From a virus, in the IMG/VR virus record IMGVR_UViG_3300012936_000014, positions 1-59,089 of that record: DNA of 59,089 bases. One strand, given 5' to 3'. Under the pieces are notes generated by a model, which did not search any database, had not been told where the DNA came from, and was given only the letters and a program-made list of their open reading frames with translations. The translations under genes were made by a program, and so were the position numbers. Below, one piece after another: positions 27,401-35,931 of the stretch; position 1 is the stretch's first letter, and every line of letters starts with the position of its first letter.

Positions 27401-30400
27401 TTGTAGGAGTTGTTAGTGCTTGATCTTCAAATAGTTCATAGGTATTAGCAGTAACATTACCAACAAATTTTGTAGTCCCGTTTAGCTCTGTTGTTCCTAA
27501 AATGTCTTTGAATATTACACTTTGTCCATTTATTAATGGGTGTCCATTTGATGTTACAGTTGTTGTAACACCAATTGTAATATCTTGAATATTGCCTTTT
27601 GTCAGTGCATCATATTCTAAAACTCTCAATGTTCTAGAACCGTATGTGAATATCATACCTCCTGTCCAACCAGGATCACTTGGATTTAACACTGTTTGAT
27701 TGCTTGCATCAGTTGCATCTTGTTGTATTCTGATTGCATCTTTATCACTTAGTGCTACTACTGACAGATATGTATCAGTTGTGTTTGCACCCATTTGACC
27801 GCCACCTAGTGGAGCGGATGTAGTTCTCGAAGCAGGATCTAGTTCAATTTCTACATAATCAAAGTCAGTATCAAACACTGCTTTAATTTGGTTTGAAGGC
27901 AGTGCAAAATTTTGATCATCTTGAATACTAAATGATGTGCTTCTATAGGTTACTGTATCACTTTCATCAAAGTTTACAGCCGTGCTTGGGCGTTCTGTAA
28001 TATCTTGAGAGTTTACTCCTGTGAAAATTAAATTTTCACCATGTCTATATTCTATAATACTGTCGTGTGCAAGATTTTCTTGAATGTCTGGGAAGAAATC
28101 GTTATTTGATCCTGCCTCCTGGATAGTCATTCTATATATTTCGTTGTTGAATGTACCAGCTGTATTTTGCCAGACAGCACTTACTTTTACTGTAAGGTCA
28201 TTGGTGCCATCAGCACCACCTATATCTGCACCACTTATAGTAATTTCATCATTTACAGCATGACCTTGACCACTATTCCCAATTGTTATTGTTGGTACAC
28301 CCGAAGCCATAGTGACACTTAATTGGAAACCGGTACCTGATCCTGTTGTGCTTTTTTGATCAACGTATTTAAATATACCACTGCCAGCCGGAGGAGTTCC
28401 TGTGAATCCGTTACCTCCGCCAAATGTGCTATCTAGTGTATTAACCCCAGTTGCGACTGGAGCACCATCTACACCTACTACACCGTCATTGTTTGGTGTA
28501 GATAAATTTTGGATATTACTGATTTGATAATTCAAAGGTCCTGCTGTCGGATGTGTAATATATATCCTTGCATTTTTCAAAGGTCTTTCTCTGAAATCGT
28601 ATGCTGTAATGCTAGTATCACCAAGAGCATTTGTAAATGTGTTGTAAGTAAAGGCTTTAATACTTTGTACAGTATCTCTTGTAAGAGTAACCTGATCTGG
28701 AATTTCGTTTGGATCCGCACCTTCAGCAACTAGACCAAAGTTACCATAACCGTTCGAACCGTTAAGTGATCTAATCTCTGAACCGTTAGCCGCATAGTAT
28801 GCCGCATGTGTGTAGTATGTAAACATACTAACCATCTCAGAGAACGCACCATTGTTAGTTACAAGCCCGTATCCTAAATCGTTAATTTGTGTAAAGTCGT
28901 TACCTAGTATACTTCTGTTACCTGCTGTCTGAAGATAAATGTCTTGAATAACATCGTTTACATCGTGGTTTACATCTCCAGGAGCATCTGTTCCAACTTT
29001 ATTGTAGCCATTTGTAAAATTAGATTTTGGATCAAGGTATAAAACTGCTTTACCTGTGCCACTATCATAATTTGAAATTGCGTTTATCTGATAACGTATG
29101 CCTTCAAAATAGAAAGGTGCTGGTAATTGTGGTATACGTAATTTTAATCCTTGTGGTTCGCCGGCGACATCCAAACTTTCAACAGCAATAGTAAATGCAT
29201 CAAGAGTAACAGAACCACCACTGACTCCAACTGCTGTTGAATTACCACTGTTTGCAAGTATTCGCATAGGTATGTTACCAGTATATGCATCAACATACAT
29301 ACCACCTCTAAATGCTTTTTTATTTAAGGACTGTGAAAAACTTGTTGCTGTTTGAATATATGGTGATTTAGTTAACACTTGTCCTTCTGGGTCAAGCACA
29401 CACATAAATCCACCGTGACCTTGTACAGTTACGTTACGCACAATAGTAGCATCGTCCATCAAAAACACATCCATTTGATCGTTTCTTAAAGGTGGGTTCC
29501 AAGTGCTAGGATTTTCTAAAGGATATTGTACAATATCAATCAATTGGCCTACAAGTGCAACAGCACTAACTACTTCTACCCATTTTGTAGGTGTTAATAT
29601 AGTGTTGTTTGTTCCTGGTTCCGGTACTTCATCTGTCGCTGAACTAGTGTGCGTGTTCAAAGCTCTATAATATCTTGCGGACCCACCAGTTCCTCTTACA
29701 ACAAAGTCGCCTTGCCTATATGTTCTGTTAGCAGACCATGTCGGCTCAACATCTCCTACTGTGACATCAGGATCAAAATTAGTGCCTACATTCTTTGTAG
29801 GAGCAGTACCTCTAAGCAATGATGAAATTAATGTACTGATATGGCCAATTGCATCAGCTGTCTGAGTCTCTTGACCTGCGACTGCGCCGCTATAATACTC
29901 TCCCTGATTTTCTAGAGCAAATTCTTTACCGCCTGCTAAAAGGTCTTTTATAAGACCATCTACAATAATTCCTGTATCACGTCTACATTTTTGCTCATTG
30001 TATGTGAATCCTGGTGAAGGATAATTTGTGTTGACATAAAAAATAACTTCGTCTTGTATAAATTCTTTATTGCTTTTAATAACATTAGCGGCTGATTTGT
30101 ACAAACCTAAATTATTTACATCACCACCTATTTGTATTCTCTTGGTATTATCGGTTAGGTAATGGAATCCAAAGTATCCTGTCAATGTGCCTTCTTGATT
30201 AAAAAACGGTGTACCAGTGGTGTGCAGAGTGATGCCGTCAAATTCTGTATCTCTATAGAAGTATGTTTGCGCCCATTTACTTTGAGACACACGTTGCTTA
30301 GGCTTGACTAATACTCTTCTAAATTCATCACCTTTTAATGATACGTTATTAGGTAATCTTATAGGATAATCTTCTTCATAAATACCTGTCTCGACACGTA

Positions 30401-32744
30401 TTAGAACTTGTTTTGCTTTTACAAAGTTACCCATTTCTAGTTCTTCGCCAGGAGCCTGTGTTGAATTATCTTGTGTTGCATCAAATTCTTTTGGCTCAAG
30501 TAATTGCATAAAGAAAGTCGTAGCATTTGTATTTTGTGTGAAAGTTATGATTCTGCCTAATGCACCTGAACGTTTACCACGTATTACTTTACCTGGTAGT
30601 GCATCAACGTTGTCTGGATTGGTCTGATCAATAAACCCGCTAGTGTTGTTATCTACAGTCAAGAAGTACCTGCTTCCAAACACTATGTCTGCACCTGACT
30701 CAATTCCATTTTCGATAATGTTGTTAATAAGGTTTATATTGTTGGTAATTGAACTAGGTGCATTAGGTTCTGCTCCTCCAATATTTCCGTCCCATACTTG
30801 TGTGCCAGTTCTATCAGGTTGAAACTTAGTTTGATATCTTAACCCTATTTTACCTGCTGAAGCATATATTCCAAATGTAGAGTTATCAAAAGGAGTTGTC
30901 AAGTCTTCATCTGCAAAGAGTTCTGCTGTTGTTGCATCGATAACTTTTACAAATGCAAATTGCCCATTTATTTGAGTTTGTCCTAGCACATCAAAAAATT
31001 CAATAATATTTTTATCTGCCAATCCGTGTGCAGTTTGTGTTTGTACTTGTGCCGGATTAGTTCCATCAAATTGTGTAAGACCATTGTTATTTGCAAGCAG
31101 ATCTTTTTGGCGATATCTTGTGTTCTGCAAGATTGATTCTGTTATTAATTCTCCAAGGAATGTAAATGAAGCCTTACTTTGTGTGAGCTGAGTAGTAATT
31201 GCAATTCTACCACTAACACTAGAATAATATCTTTCACCGGCTGTTCTTGACATACTGTTTGCAGTTGTGCCTCTGTTTACATCAATACGTAGACTATCAA
31301 TAATTAATCCTAAGTCTCTCCTACAAGTTGCATCGTTGTATACAAAATCTGGAAAACTGTACTGTATAAATGCACTAGTCTCTGCTATCAAATAGTCTTT
31401 GTTTAATTGCAATGTTGCATTTGTAATAGGTGAAGCTGGGTTTTCTACACCTTGAGTATCTACTATACAATCTGTAGTTACTCCTCCAGATGTATGAGCT
31501 AAGGTCTGCATGTAAGGTCCTGGCTCTTCAGGTGCAGTTTTAATTAATTCTTCTGCTCTACGTGCCGCGGCATTGATTGTTCTAAAAGCATATGTAGGAG
31601 ATGTACCTTCTTTACCGTTAGGCACACCTTGCATTGTGTCGTCACCTATTGTGCTTACATGTAAAACTTCAGGTGAACTATACGCAGTGTTATCAACGTA
31701 GTATTTTGTTGCCGCTTGTAAATCTTCTTCTCCATTAGGTGCACCGTCTCCTGACAAGTCTCCTGGATGATCGTGAAGGAATAGAGCACCTTCCATTGTG
31801 TCGCCTTGTCTGCGAGTTATGCTTTCACGAGGCATACCAACATCAGCTAGGAAGTTACCAGCTAGTGTACTATCAAATCCTGCATCAGTGATTTTGTGTG
31901 TATCATTAGCGCCAATAGTATGAGTTACTGCTATTTTGTTGTTATTTGCTTCGTCTTTATTTTCAGTTCTTGCTTGTTCTGCTGTTGCGTAAAGTGCTAA
32001 TTTGTCTTCACTTACAAATCTAATGAAATAAGTAGTTCCAGATGTAAGTGCGGCTGGATCAGTATCCTCAGCTTGGAAGATAAAAGCTGTGCCGTTTACA
32101 CCGCTGTCATATCCATGTCCTGCTATAAACAAATCCCCATCTATATATTGGGTGATAGTTTTTTCATATTGACTAGTATTGTCAGGCTCTGGTGCAATTC
32201 GTATAGGTAATCCACTTGTGATATATCTTCTATCTGCATATCCTCTTGTAATCACAAGATCGTCAATAGTATATGATGTATCTCTGTTAGGTTGTGAATT
32301 CAGTGCAGTAGCTGCCGATTCTGATATAGCAACGCCTGCAATAGCAAAGTTACCAGCATTTAAGTGTGAACCTAATGTTGGAGAAGTTTTATCATCAACA
32401 ATAGCACTAAAAGATGTTGTAAGAATAATCTTACCTGGAATACTTACAGCGTCTACTTTAACACTTCCGTCTAGTTTATAATCAGGATCTGAAGGAGCAA
32501 GATCGTTATTACTTCCGATGTCACTGTAAATAATAGCAGTTCCGGTGCTATTTGTAGTAATTAGTTTACCAGCTTCAATTTCGTCTGGAGTATCACCTAA
32601 TGTTGTAAATCCAATTTGGCCACCTTGACCAAATACTGCGTAAAGTTCTTGGAAATTTTCATTTACTTTACGAAACGATTCTCTAATACTATCGCCGGTG
32701 CCGTCATTACCTTCAACACCAATGTTTACGTCTTGTTTTGCCAT
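24498..32744 (-). CDS. Giant fibre/structural protein (2748 aa)
   Basis: The N-terminal module VNIGVEGNDGTGDSIRESF is shared with other fibres here. Near residue 360 starts a block LHVSTIGDDTMQGV then SPTYAFRTINAA, typical of right-handed beta-helix or pectate-lyase-like fibres. Two distant segments repeat: a CRRD(L/T)G(L/I)I(I/V)D motif near residues 465 and 912, and an (I/V)-F-(F/K)-D-(V/I)-LG-(Q/T)-T-(Q/E)-(I/L)-NG block near 580 and 1740. The C-terminus carries ATYADLAEYYEGD and a GDMIVAS region as in self-chaperoning fibre tips. Probably the main long fibre or baseplate spike. GGAG ribosome site. Confidence 0.85.
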   Translation of the reverse strand: MAKQDVNIGVEGNDGTGDSIRESFRKVNENFQELYAVFGQGGQIGFTTLGDTPDEIEAGKLITTNSTGTAIIYSDIGSNNDLAPSDPDYKLDGSVKVDAVSIPGKIILTTSFSAIVDDKTSPTLGSHLNAGNFAIAGVAISESAATALNSQPNRDTSYTIDDLVITRGYADRRYITSGLPIRIAPEPDNTSQYEKTITQYIDGDLFIAGHGYDSGVNGTAFIFQAEDTDPAALTSGTTYFIRFVSEDKLALYATAEQARTENKDEANNNKIAVTHTIGANDTHKITDAGFDSTLAGNFLADVGMPRESITRRQGDTMEGALFLHDHPGDLSGDGAPNGEEDLQAATKYYVDNTAYSSPEVLHVSTIGDDTMQGVPNGKEGTSPTYAFRTINAAARRAEELIKTAPEEPGPYMQTLAHTSGGVTTDCIVDTQGVENPASPITNATLQLNKDYLIAETSAFIQYSFPDFVYNDATCRRDLGLIIDSLRIDVNRGTTANSMSRTAGERYYSSVSGRIAITTQLTQSKASFTFLGELITESILQNTRYRQKDLLANNNGLTQFDGTNPAQVQTQTAHGLADKNIIEFFDVLGQTQINGQFAFVKVIDATTAELFADEDLTTPFDNSTFGIYASAGKIGLRYQTKFQPDRTGTQVWDGNIGGAEPNAPSSITNNINLINNIIENGIESGADIVFGSRYFLTVDNNTSGFIDQTNPDNVDALPGKVIRGKRSGALGRIITFTQNTNATTFFMQLLEPKEFDATQDNSTQAPGEELEMGNFVKAKQVLIRVETGIYEEDYPIRLPNNVSLKGDEFRRVLVKPKQRVSQSKWAQTYFYRDTEFDGITLHTTGTPFFNQEGTLTGYFGFHYLTDNTKRIQIGGDVNNLGLYKSAANVIKSNKEFIQDEVIFYVNTNYPSPGFTYNEQKCRRDTGIIVDGLIKDLLAGGKEFALENQGEYYSGAVAGQETQTADAIGHISTLISSLLRGTAPTKNVGTNFDPDVTVGDVEPTWSANRTYRQGDFVVRGTGGSARYYRALNTHTSSATDEVPEPGTNNTILTPTKWVEVVSAVALVGQLIDIVQYPLENPSTWNPPLRNDQMDVFLMDDATIVRNVTVQGHGGFMCVLDPEGQVLTKSPYIQTATSFSQSLNKKAFRGGMYVDAYTGNIPMRILANSGNSTAVGVSGGSVTLDAFTIAVESLDVAGEPQGLKLRIPQLPAPFYFEGIRYQINAISNYDSGTGKAVLYLDPKSNFTNGYNKVGTDAPGDVNHDVNDVIQDIYLQTAGNRSILGNDFTQINDLGYGLVTNNGAFSEMVSMFTYYTHAAYYAANGSEIRSLNGSNGYGNFGLVAEGADPNEIPDQVTLTRDTVQSIKAFTYNTFTNALGDTSITAYDFRERPLKNARIYITHPTAGPLNYQISNIQNLSTPNNDGVVGVDGAPVATGVNTLDSTFGGGNGFTGTPPAGSGIFKYVDQKSTTGSGTGFQLSVTMASGVPTITIGNSGQGHAVNDEITISGADIGGADGTNDLTVKVSAVWQNTAGTFNNEIYRMTIQEAGSNNDFFPDIQENLAHDSIIEYRHGENLIFTGVNSQDITERPSTAVNFDESDTVTYRSTSFSIQDDQNFALPSNQIKAVFDTDFDYVEIELDPASRTTSAPLGGGQMGANTTDTYLSVVALSDKDAIRIQQDATDASNQTVLNPSDPGWTGGMIFTYGSRTLRVLEYDALTKGNIQDITIGVTTTVTSNGHPLINGQSVIFKDILGTTELNGTTKFVGNVTANTYELFEDQALTTPTNSSTFTAYTGPSGTWIKSDSVYFIRVSAITANDVTGNTNNDIGAINDTSRNVYAGLINGTTAEITIAISLLRATGHDFTEIGTGGFNTSNYPNVLLGEPIGGAEAKAGAYTDADTATKSQVWERRKGRVFFISSDNDGFFRVGKYFVVDQSTGSITFAGEVGISRAASLGFKDGVTIDEFSNDELFTDLSDTAVPTEKAIANYVSRRLGHNGTAQLTGSNRFNPGFMALNGSTGMESNMDLGSNQIRNLQDPTDDQDAVSKIFMDEAVSAYDEFEDLRNTTKSTPSQANLTKQLLTYSGVRKIVVETESGTLFDPASANKEITGVGGATGTLIARESRFDKVRDSNVTILTYTPGATDFTSTGSVQQTSPSVSSLILEPPIDEIVNAVESTASDIELTVTRGTTNTEWDLQIKADSIINADVHAPVDNTEFTTLAISQSKLNMNKATSAAAAPTGDEQAKQATLGVAAFDSDDFTVTDGWVTLKGNDVDLDDLPQLAQYQAFGRTTAGTGSPEIDTYANIVDKGLGLADGDFGAVLPYGNPVNDPGQALIKTGAGVYSSSEIAYNNENTSIAKRRDDGSLQMTSLIIGGSATNTVLAENSNNLLFTTPEGGNILTAQGTTKPTLKTGGVVKVGDISDYTESEYQKNSPYGSTGGAGTTEETSAVRSRWIQTSFIEAANELGAASTGIGLGSNTGFNTFGGAGVVTFVSDGVKGRVTSTGMETDDLRSLTANTDLTISAQGSGTVNVNDTMTVTGQITGTIDNSDNINIDEKNDNVAYQVTFSTANGTGYQRQYIDTDNAHFTYNPSTQTLSGVRGLSTGDATTTGTITGRWSLATNSRFEATYADLAEYYEGDVEYEVGTVLVFGGDKEVTTTNTKGDTRVAGVVSDQSAYTMNQDCPGIKTLVALQGRVPVNVIGAVAKGDMIVASAIPGYGMVDNNPGVGQVIGKAVGTKEDTERGIVEVVVGRV

Positions 32745-32784
32745 ATTATTTGCTCCAAAATAGGTAGATTACCATTGCTAAACA

Positions 32785-32792
32785 TATTTATC
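32785..32792 (-). promoter_or_regulatory. Late-type promoter box GATAAATA
   Basis: Directs minus-strand transcription into the giant fibre gene with a ~35-nt leader. Confidence 0.6.
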
Positions 32793-32812
32793 AATTGATT
32801 TTATAATCTTAA

Positions 32813-32820
32813 TGTAAATA
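32813..32820 (+). promoter_or_regulatory. Late-like box TGTAAATA before plus-strand gene
   Basis: Ends 4 nt before ATG 32825; no Shine-Dalgarno is visible, so the transcript may be leaderless or nearly so. A TATAAT at 32802 with a weak upstream -35 is an alternative. Confidence 0.35.
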
Positions 32821-32824
32821 CAGT

Positions 32825-33112
32825 ATGTTTTTAAAAGAATATACTTTGAAAAAGATACATAAGCGGTTAAGCAAAAACGGAAAGGTTCACAAATATTATA
32901 GAGATAGCACGATCGTTGTGCTTAGATGTGATGCTTGTGATACAGAGTTCGAAAGGTCCCGCGGATCAATGGATCCTAAAAGACTTAATAACAATTATTT
33001 CCATGTATGTGGTAATTGTGATGCTAAAGTATTTGCACAAAAGAAGGGTGTCGAAAAGAAACAAATATGGGATATGCCTGCTAGTTTAGATATTCCTATT
33101 GGAAAGCTCTAA
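32825..33112 (+). CDS. Zinc-ribbon-like small protein
   Basis: 95 aa. LRCDACDTEFERSRGSMD (Cys pair near residue 35) and VCGNCDAKVFAQKKGV (Cys pair near 62) form a four-Cys zinc site within a basic protein. It could bind nucleic acid; related sequences occur near HNH or homing proteins, but no nuclease motif is seen here. It is isolated on the plus strand and its stop overlaps the iscA-like stop by 4 bp. Confidence 0.78.
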   Translation: MFLKEYTLKKIHKRLSKNGKVHKYYRDSTIVVLRCDACDTEFERSRGSMDPKRLNNNYFHVCGNCDAKVFAQKKGVEKKQIWDMPASLDIPIGKL

Positions 33113-33393
33113 ACAGCAAAACTTTCTCCACATCCGCAACTTGCAGTTGCATTAGGATTTACAACTTTAAGGTAGGAACCACCTAGTTCTTCTACGTAAT
33201 CTACAGTACAGCCAAACACAAACATTTCAGCCATTGGATCTAACCATAGATTCTCTACAGTAGGATCTTTGTCTGTTACACCCCATTCGTATTGAAAGCC
33301 TGAACAACCACCACCCTTTACAGATAATGATACATTAGGCTTTCCTACTTTTGCTAGATAATCTTTAGCACGTTCTGTAACAGTGAGAACCAT
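33109..33393 (-). CDS. IscA/HesB-family iron-sulfur carrier
   Basis: 94 aa. The three conserved cysteines are present: one in GGGCSGFQYEW near residue 30 and two in the C-terminal SCGCGESF. These proteins carry Fe-S clusters or iron to target proteins. It could supply phage or host Fe-S proteins such as the ferredoxin at 12855. Its ATG follows the upstream stop directly. Confidence 0.93.
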   Translation of the reverse strand: MVLTVTERAKDYLAKVGKPNVSLSVKGGGCSGFQYEWGVTDKDPTVENLWLDPMAEMFVFGCTVDYVEELGGSYLKVVNPNATASCGCGESFAV

Positions 33394-33395
33394 TA

Positions 33396-33560
33396 TTAAT
33401 CTTTCTTCCAGATAGTCCAGGCACCATATGCTATTGCAAGTCCTGCCGCAATTTTAGCAAGAGGTGCTAAAAATAAAACCATTAATCCTAAAGCAATTAA
33501 AGCCGCTCCATCCCAAGATGTGCGTTCTTTTACTCTTGAGTTAATCCATTTTTTAAGCAT
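33396..33560 (-). CDS. 54-aa membrane protein
   Basis: Starts MLKKWINSRVKERTSWDGAA and then has one or two hydrophobic segments (LIALGLMVLFLAPL and IAAGLAIAYGAWTIW). A strong AAGGAG ribosome site stands 7 nt before ATG 33560. Unknown function. Confidence 0.75.
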   Translation of the reverse strand: MLKKWINSRVKERTSWDGAALIALGLMVLFLAPLAKIAAGLAIAYGAWTIWKKD

Positions 33561-33738
33561 ATTTTTCTCCTTTTCCTGTCACAGCGCCTTGTGTTTTCAT
33601 AGACTTTGTTTGAACCTTGACTGACGGAGATGGTTTTATAGGAACTTGCGTTCTTTTATTTGCGCCATAACCAATTTTGTCAGGTCTTGGGCTTGTAATA
33701 ATATCTATTTTTAAATCTTTGCCGCTATCAATGTACAT
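33553..33738 (-). CDS. 61-aa basic protein, unknown function
   Basis: Lys/Pro/Ser-rich and probably disordered, without cysteines or membrane segment. AAGGAG ribosome site; overlaps the next gene by 8 bp and abuts the previous stop. No family recognised. Confidence 0.65.
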   Translation of the reverse strand: MYIDSGKDLKIDIITSPRPDKIGYGANKRTQVPIKPSPSVKVQTKSMKTQGAVTGKGEKYA

Positions 33739-34031
33739 TACTTACTCCTTACAAAAGTATTTAAACTTTCTAGTGTTTTGCTTTGTCTGGAGACTGTTCT
33801 TTCAAGAACGTTTATAGCCGCTCTTTGTTTTCTAATCTGGTCTTCTAAACTTTGCACATATCGGAAGCTAGGCAATTGCTGTTCTGCACCGTCTTCGCTT
33901 ACCATAACTATGTGATCAACTCCTTGTCCTTTTAATCCACCAGTAACTCTGTTAGGATTTTTATCAGATGATGATTGGGTCTGGTCCGGTTGCGTAGGCT
34001 TTCTGCCGTACATTTTGTTTAGATAACTCAT
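33738..34031 (-). CDS. Small coiled-coil phage protein
   Basis: 97 aa from ATG 34031 (GGAGAA ribosome site). An N-terminal Gln/Ser/Pro-rich segment precedes a C-terminal heptad region (SLEDQIRKQRAAINVLERTV). A late box CATAAATA sits upstream with good spacing, inside the 3' end of uvdE. Possibly a virion or assembly protein. Confidence 0.7.
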   Translation of the reverse strand: MSYLNKMYGRKPTQPDQTQSSSDKNPNRVTGGLKGQGVDHIVMVSEDGAEQQLPSFRYVQSLEDQIRKQRAAINVLERTVSRQSKTLESLNTFVRSK

Positions 34032-35094
34032 AATTGTTCTCCGTATAGTATTTATGCAGGGCAATACTTGCTAGATTTTTTGCTTTGCTTTCTACCATTA
34101 TATCTGCATAGTCTAAGAATGACAATGCCCAGTCATTCACAGCTGAATTCCACATGTAATCGCTGTGCGCTCGCAGTTTTGCTTTCTTGTATTCACCTGC
34201 AAGCAATATGTCCATGTCAGGCTGTACATCTGTAGGGTGTCCTACAAGTAAATCTTCACGTGAAACGCTGTAGTGTATGACAGGACGTACACCACGCCAA
34301 CTATCTATTATACGAAGAAACCTATCGTCATCTGGTTGTATGTATTCGCCTGAGTTGACCCAATGATGATGTATGTCTAGCACCAAAGCGAGATCGTCTG
34401 CAAGTTCGAGACTCGCTTCGATTCCCCATTTGTTTTCGTCGTTTTCGATAGTAATACAGTTTCTTGCTTCTGGCGAGAGACGTTTAAGTGCGTCTTTGAT
34501 ACCGGCTGGACCTTTACGGCCTGATATGTGGACATTGCACTTGAAATCCTGAAACTCTTTACCATATCCCATCCACCTCGCTACATCTATGTGATATTCA
34601 AATTCTTCGATTGATCTTTCGACAATCTCGGGGTTGTCGCTTGCAAGTACAGTAAATTGGCCGGGGTGCATCGATAATCGGACATCGAGGGCTCTTGCCG
34701 TTTCGCCGACTGGTGCGAATTGTTTTTCGCAGTAGTCACGTACATGAGGCAAGCGCCAGTAATAACTCCAAGTAGGCTCGGTATAAACAGGAAGCACATC
34801 GCTACCCAATCGGACCATTCTAAGCTCTGGAGGAAGACTTCCCACATACTCAATCAACCTTTTGTATGACGCAATGTTGTGAGTCATAATATCCCACAAG
34901 CGTTCTTCAGCAACATCTCGTGTCTGTCTGTTTAGCCACGCTACTGTTGTGCTACGAGTATTTAGCGGCCTCTGTATTTCTTCTAATAATTTCTTCTTTT
35001 GCGTTTGATCAGGGTGCATATACTTACATGCAAAACCTATACGCTTTTGTTGTGATTTCAAATAATCACCTGCTGTTGTAAATTTCAAATCCAT
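33964..35094 (-). CDS. UV damage endonuclease (UvdE/UvsE family)
   Basis: 376 aa. A TIM-barrel nuclease that nicks DNA 5' of UV photoproducts. Family features include IGFACKYMHP at the N-terminus, VRLGSDVLP near residue 97, LSMHPGQFTVL near 142, ENDENKWG near 220 and LDIHHHWVN near 240 with metal-binding residues. Start ATG 35094 lies 6 nt after the -10 hexamer; ATG 35100 is the alternative. The last 68 bp overlap a late gene. It would allow repair of sunlight damage. Confidence 0.92.
   Translation of the reverse strand: MDLKFTTAGDYLKSQQKRIGFACKYMHPDQTQKKKLLEEIQRPLNTRSTTVAWLNRQTRDVAEERLWDIMTHNIASYKRLIEYVGSLPPELRMVRLGSDVLPVYTEPTWSYYWRLPHVRDYCEKQFAPVGETARALDVRLSMHPGQFTVLASDNPEIVERSIEEFEYHIDVARWMGYGKEFQDFKCNVHISGRKGPAGIKDALKRLSPEARNCITIENDENKWGIEASLELADDLALVLDIHHHWVNSGEYIQPDDDRFLRIIDSWRGVRPVIHYSVSREDLLVGHPTDVQPDMDILLAGEYKKAKLRAHSDYMWNSAVNDWALSFLDYADIMVESKAKNLASIALHKYYTENNYELSKQNVRQKAYATGPDPIII
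34049..34056 (-). promoter_or_regulatory. Late-type promoter box CATAAATA
   Basis: Followed by CTATA, which also matches the extended T4 late consensus; the leader contains GGAGAA. It lets the 34031 gene be expressed late although it overlaps an early gene. Confidence 0.65.
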
Positions 35095-35100
35095 ACTCAT

Positions 35101-35129
35101 AATATACTATCTTTATAACCAGTTGTCAA
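35101..35129 (-). promoter_or_regulatory. Early promoter, leaderless geometry
   Basis: TTGACA, 17 bp, TATATT, then six bases and ATG 35094. It overlaps the end of the glycosyltransferase gene. Confidence 0.75.
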
Positions 35130-35931
35130 CCACCCATGGATCTTCACAGTTGGCAGGATTAGGATCACCATGGAATACACATACACAGGTTTCTGGTCTA
35201 GGAATGACATCTTCAATATTTTGCATCCTTCTATTGCCTTTGGTTCCACCAGGTGCAAATTGCCTATCTTTTCGTATTTCCCATTTCCAACTCATAATCC
35301 ATTCGTCTGGAAACAGCCTCGCAGGCTTTCCTTGCCTCACTGCTTCATCATACAAATAGTCTTGATCGCCAAAAAACTGTCCTTGAATTGCTTTAGGATC
35401 TGCAGAATATTTACTCCATAAAAAATCTAATTGACCAGTATAAAATTTTATAATACTGCTATTATATTTTTGCCAACCAGGACGAAAAACTCTAGTGAAG
35501 TCTCTTATTGTGCACCAATGTCCGGGTTGGAATACAAAGAGTCTATCAATATTACCTGCTATTACAACATCCAAGTCCATATAAACTATTGTACCTTTTA
35601 TAGGCAAATCTTTAGAATACATATAAGGTTTGCACCACCAACCTTGAAGATTACTAGGTATAGGAATTACAATTATATTATCATTTAAACCTGTAGCATC
35701 TTCAGTCATACAAGCAAATTTAAAATTAAGTGTGCAATTACGTTTACACATCCTGTAAAGACGATTTACATATTCTGATGAATATTTTGTGCCATGTTTC
35801 AAACACAACACAAAATATTCGTTTTCAGTCTCAGGAATATGTAGACGTTTTGTTTCTTTTTCTCTACGTCTTTGCTCTCTTATGCGATGCCATTCAGCTT
35901 TAGTGTATATTTCTTTTTCAATCTTTGCCAT
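35113..35931 (-). CDS. Glycosyltransferase-like protein (GT-A fold)
   Basis: 272 aa from ATG 35931, which overlaps the queD end by 14 bp; a longer start at 36039 lacks a ribosome site. YMDLDVV near residue 120 is a DxD-type metal/sugar-nucleotide motif. GDQDYLYDEAV near 195 and FHGDPNP near the C-terminus fit the GT8-like layout. The N-terminus is a basic helix. The acceptor is unknown; modified DNA base, fibre or host surface sugar are all possible. Confidence 0.72.
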   Translation of the reverse strand: MAKIEKEIYTKAEWHRIREQRRREKETKRLHIPETENEYFVLCLKHGTKYSSEYVNRLYRMCKRNCTLNFKFACMTEDATGLNDNIIVIPIPSNLQGWWCKPYMYSKDLPIKGTIVYMDLDVVIAGNIDRLFVFQPGHWCTIRDFTRVFRPGWQKYNSSIIKFYTGQLDFLWSKYSADPKAIQGQFFGDQDYLYDEAVRQGKPARLFPDEWIMSWKWEIRKDRQFAPGGTKGNRRMQNIEDVIPRPETCVCVFHGDPNPANCEDPWVVDNWL

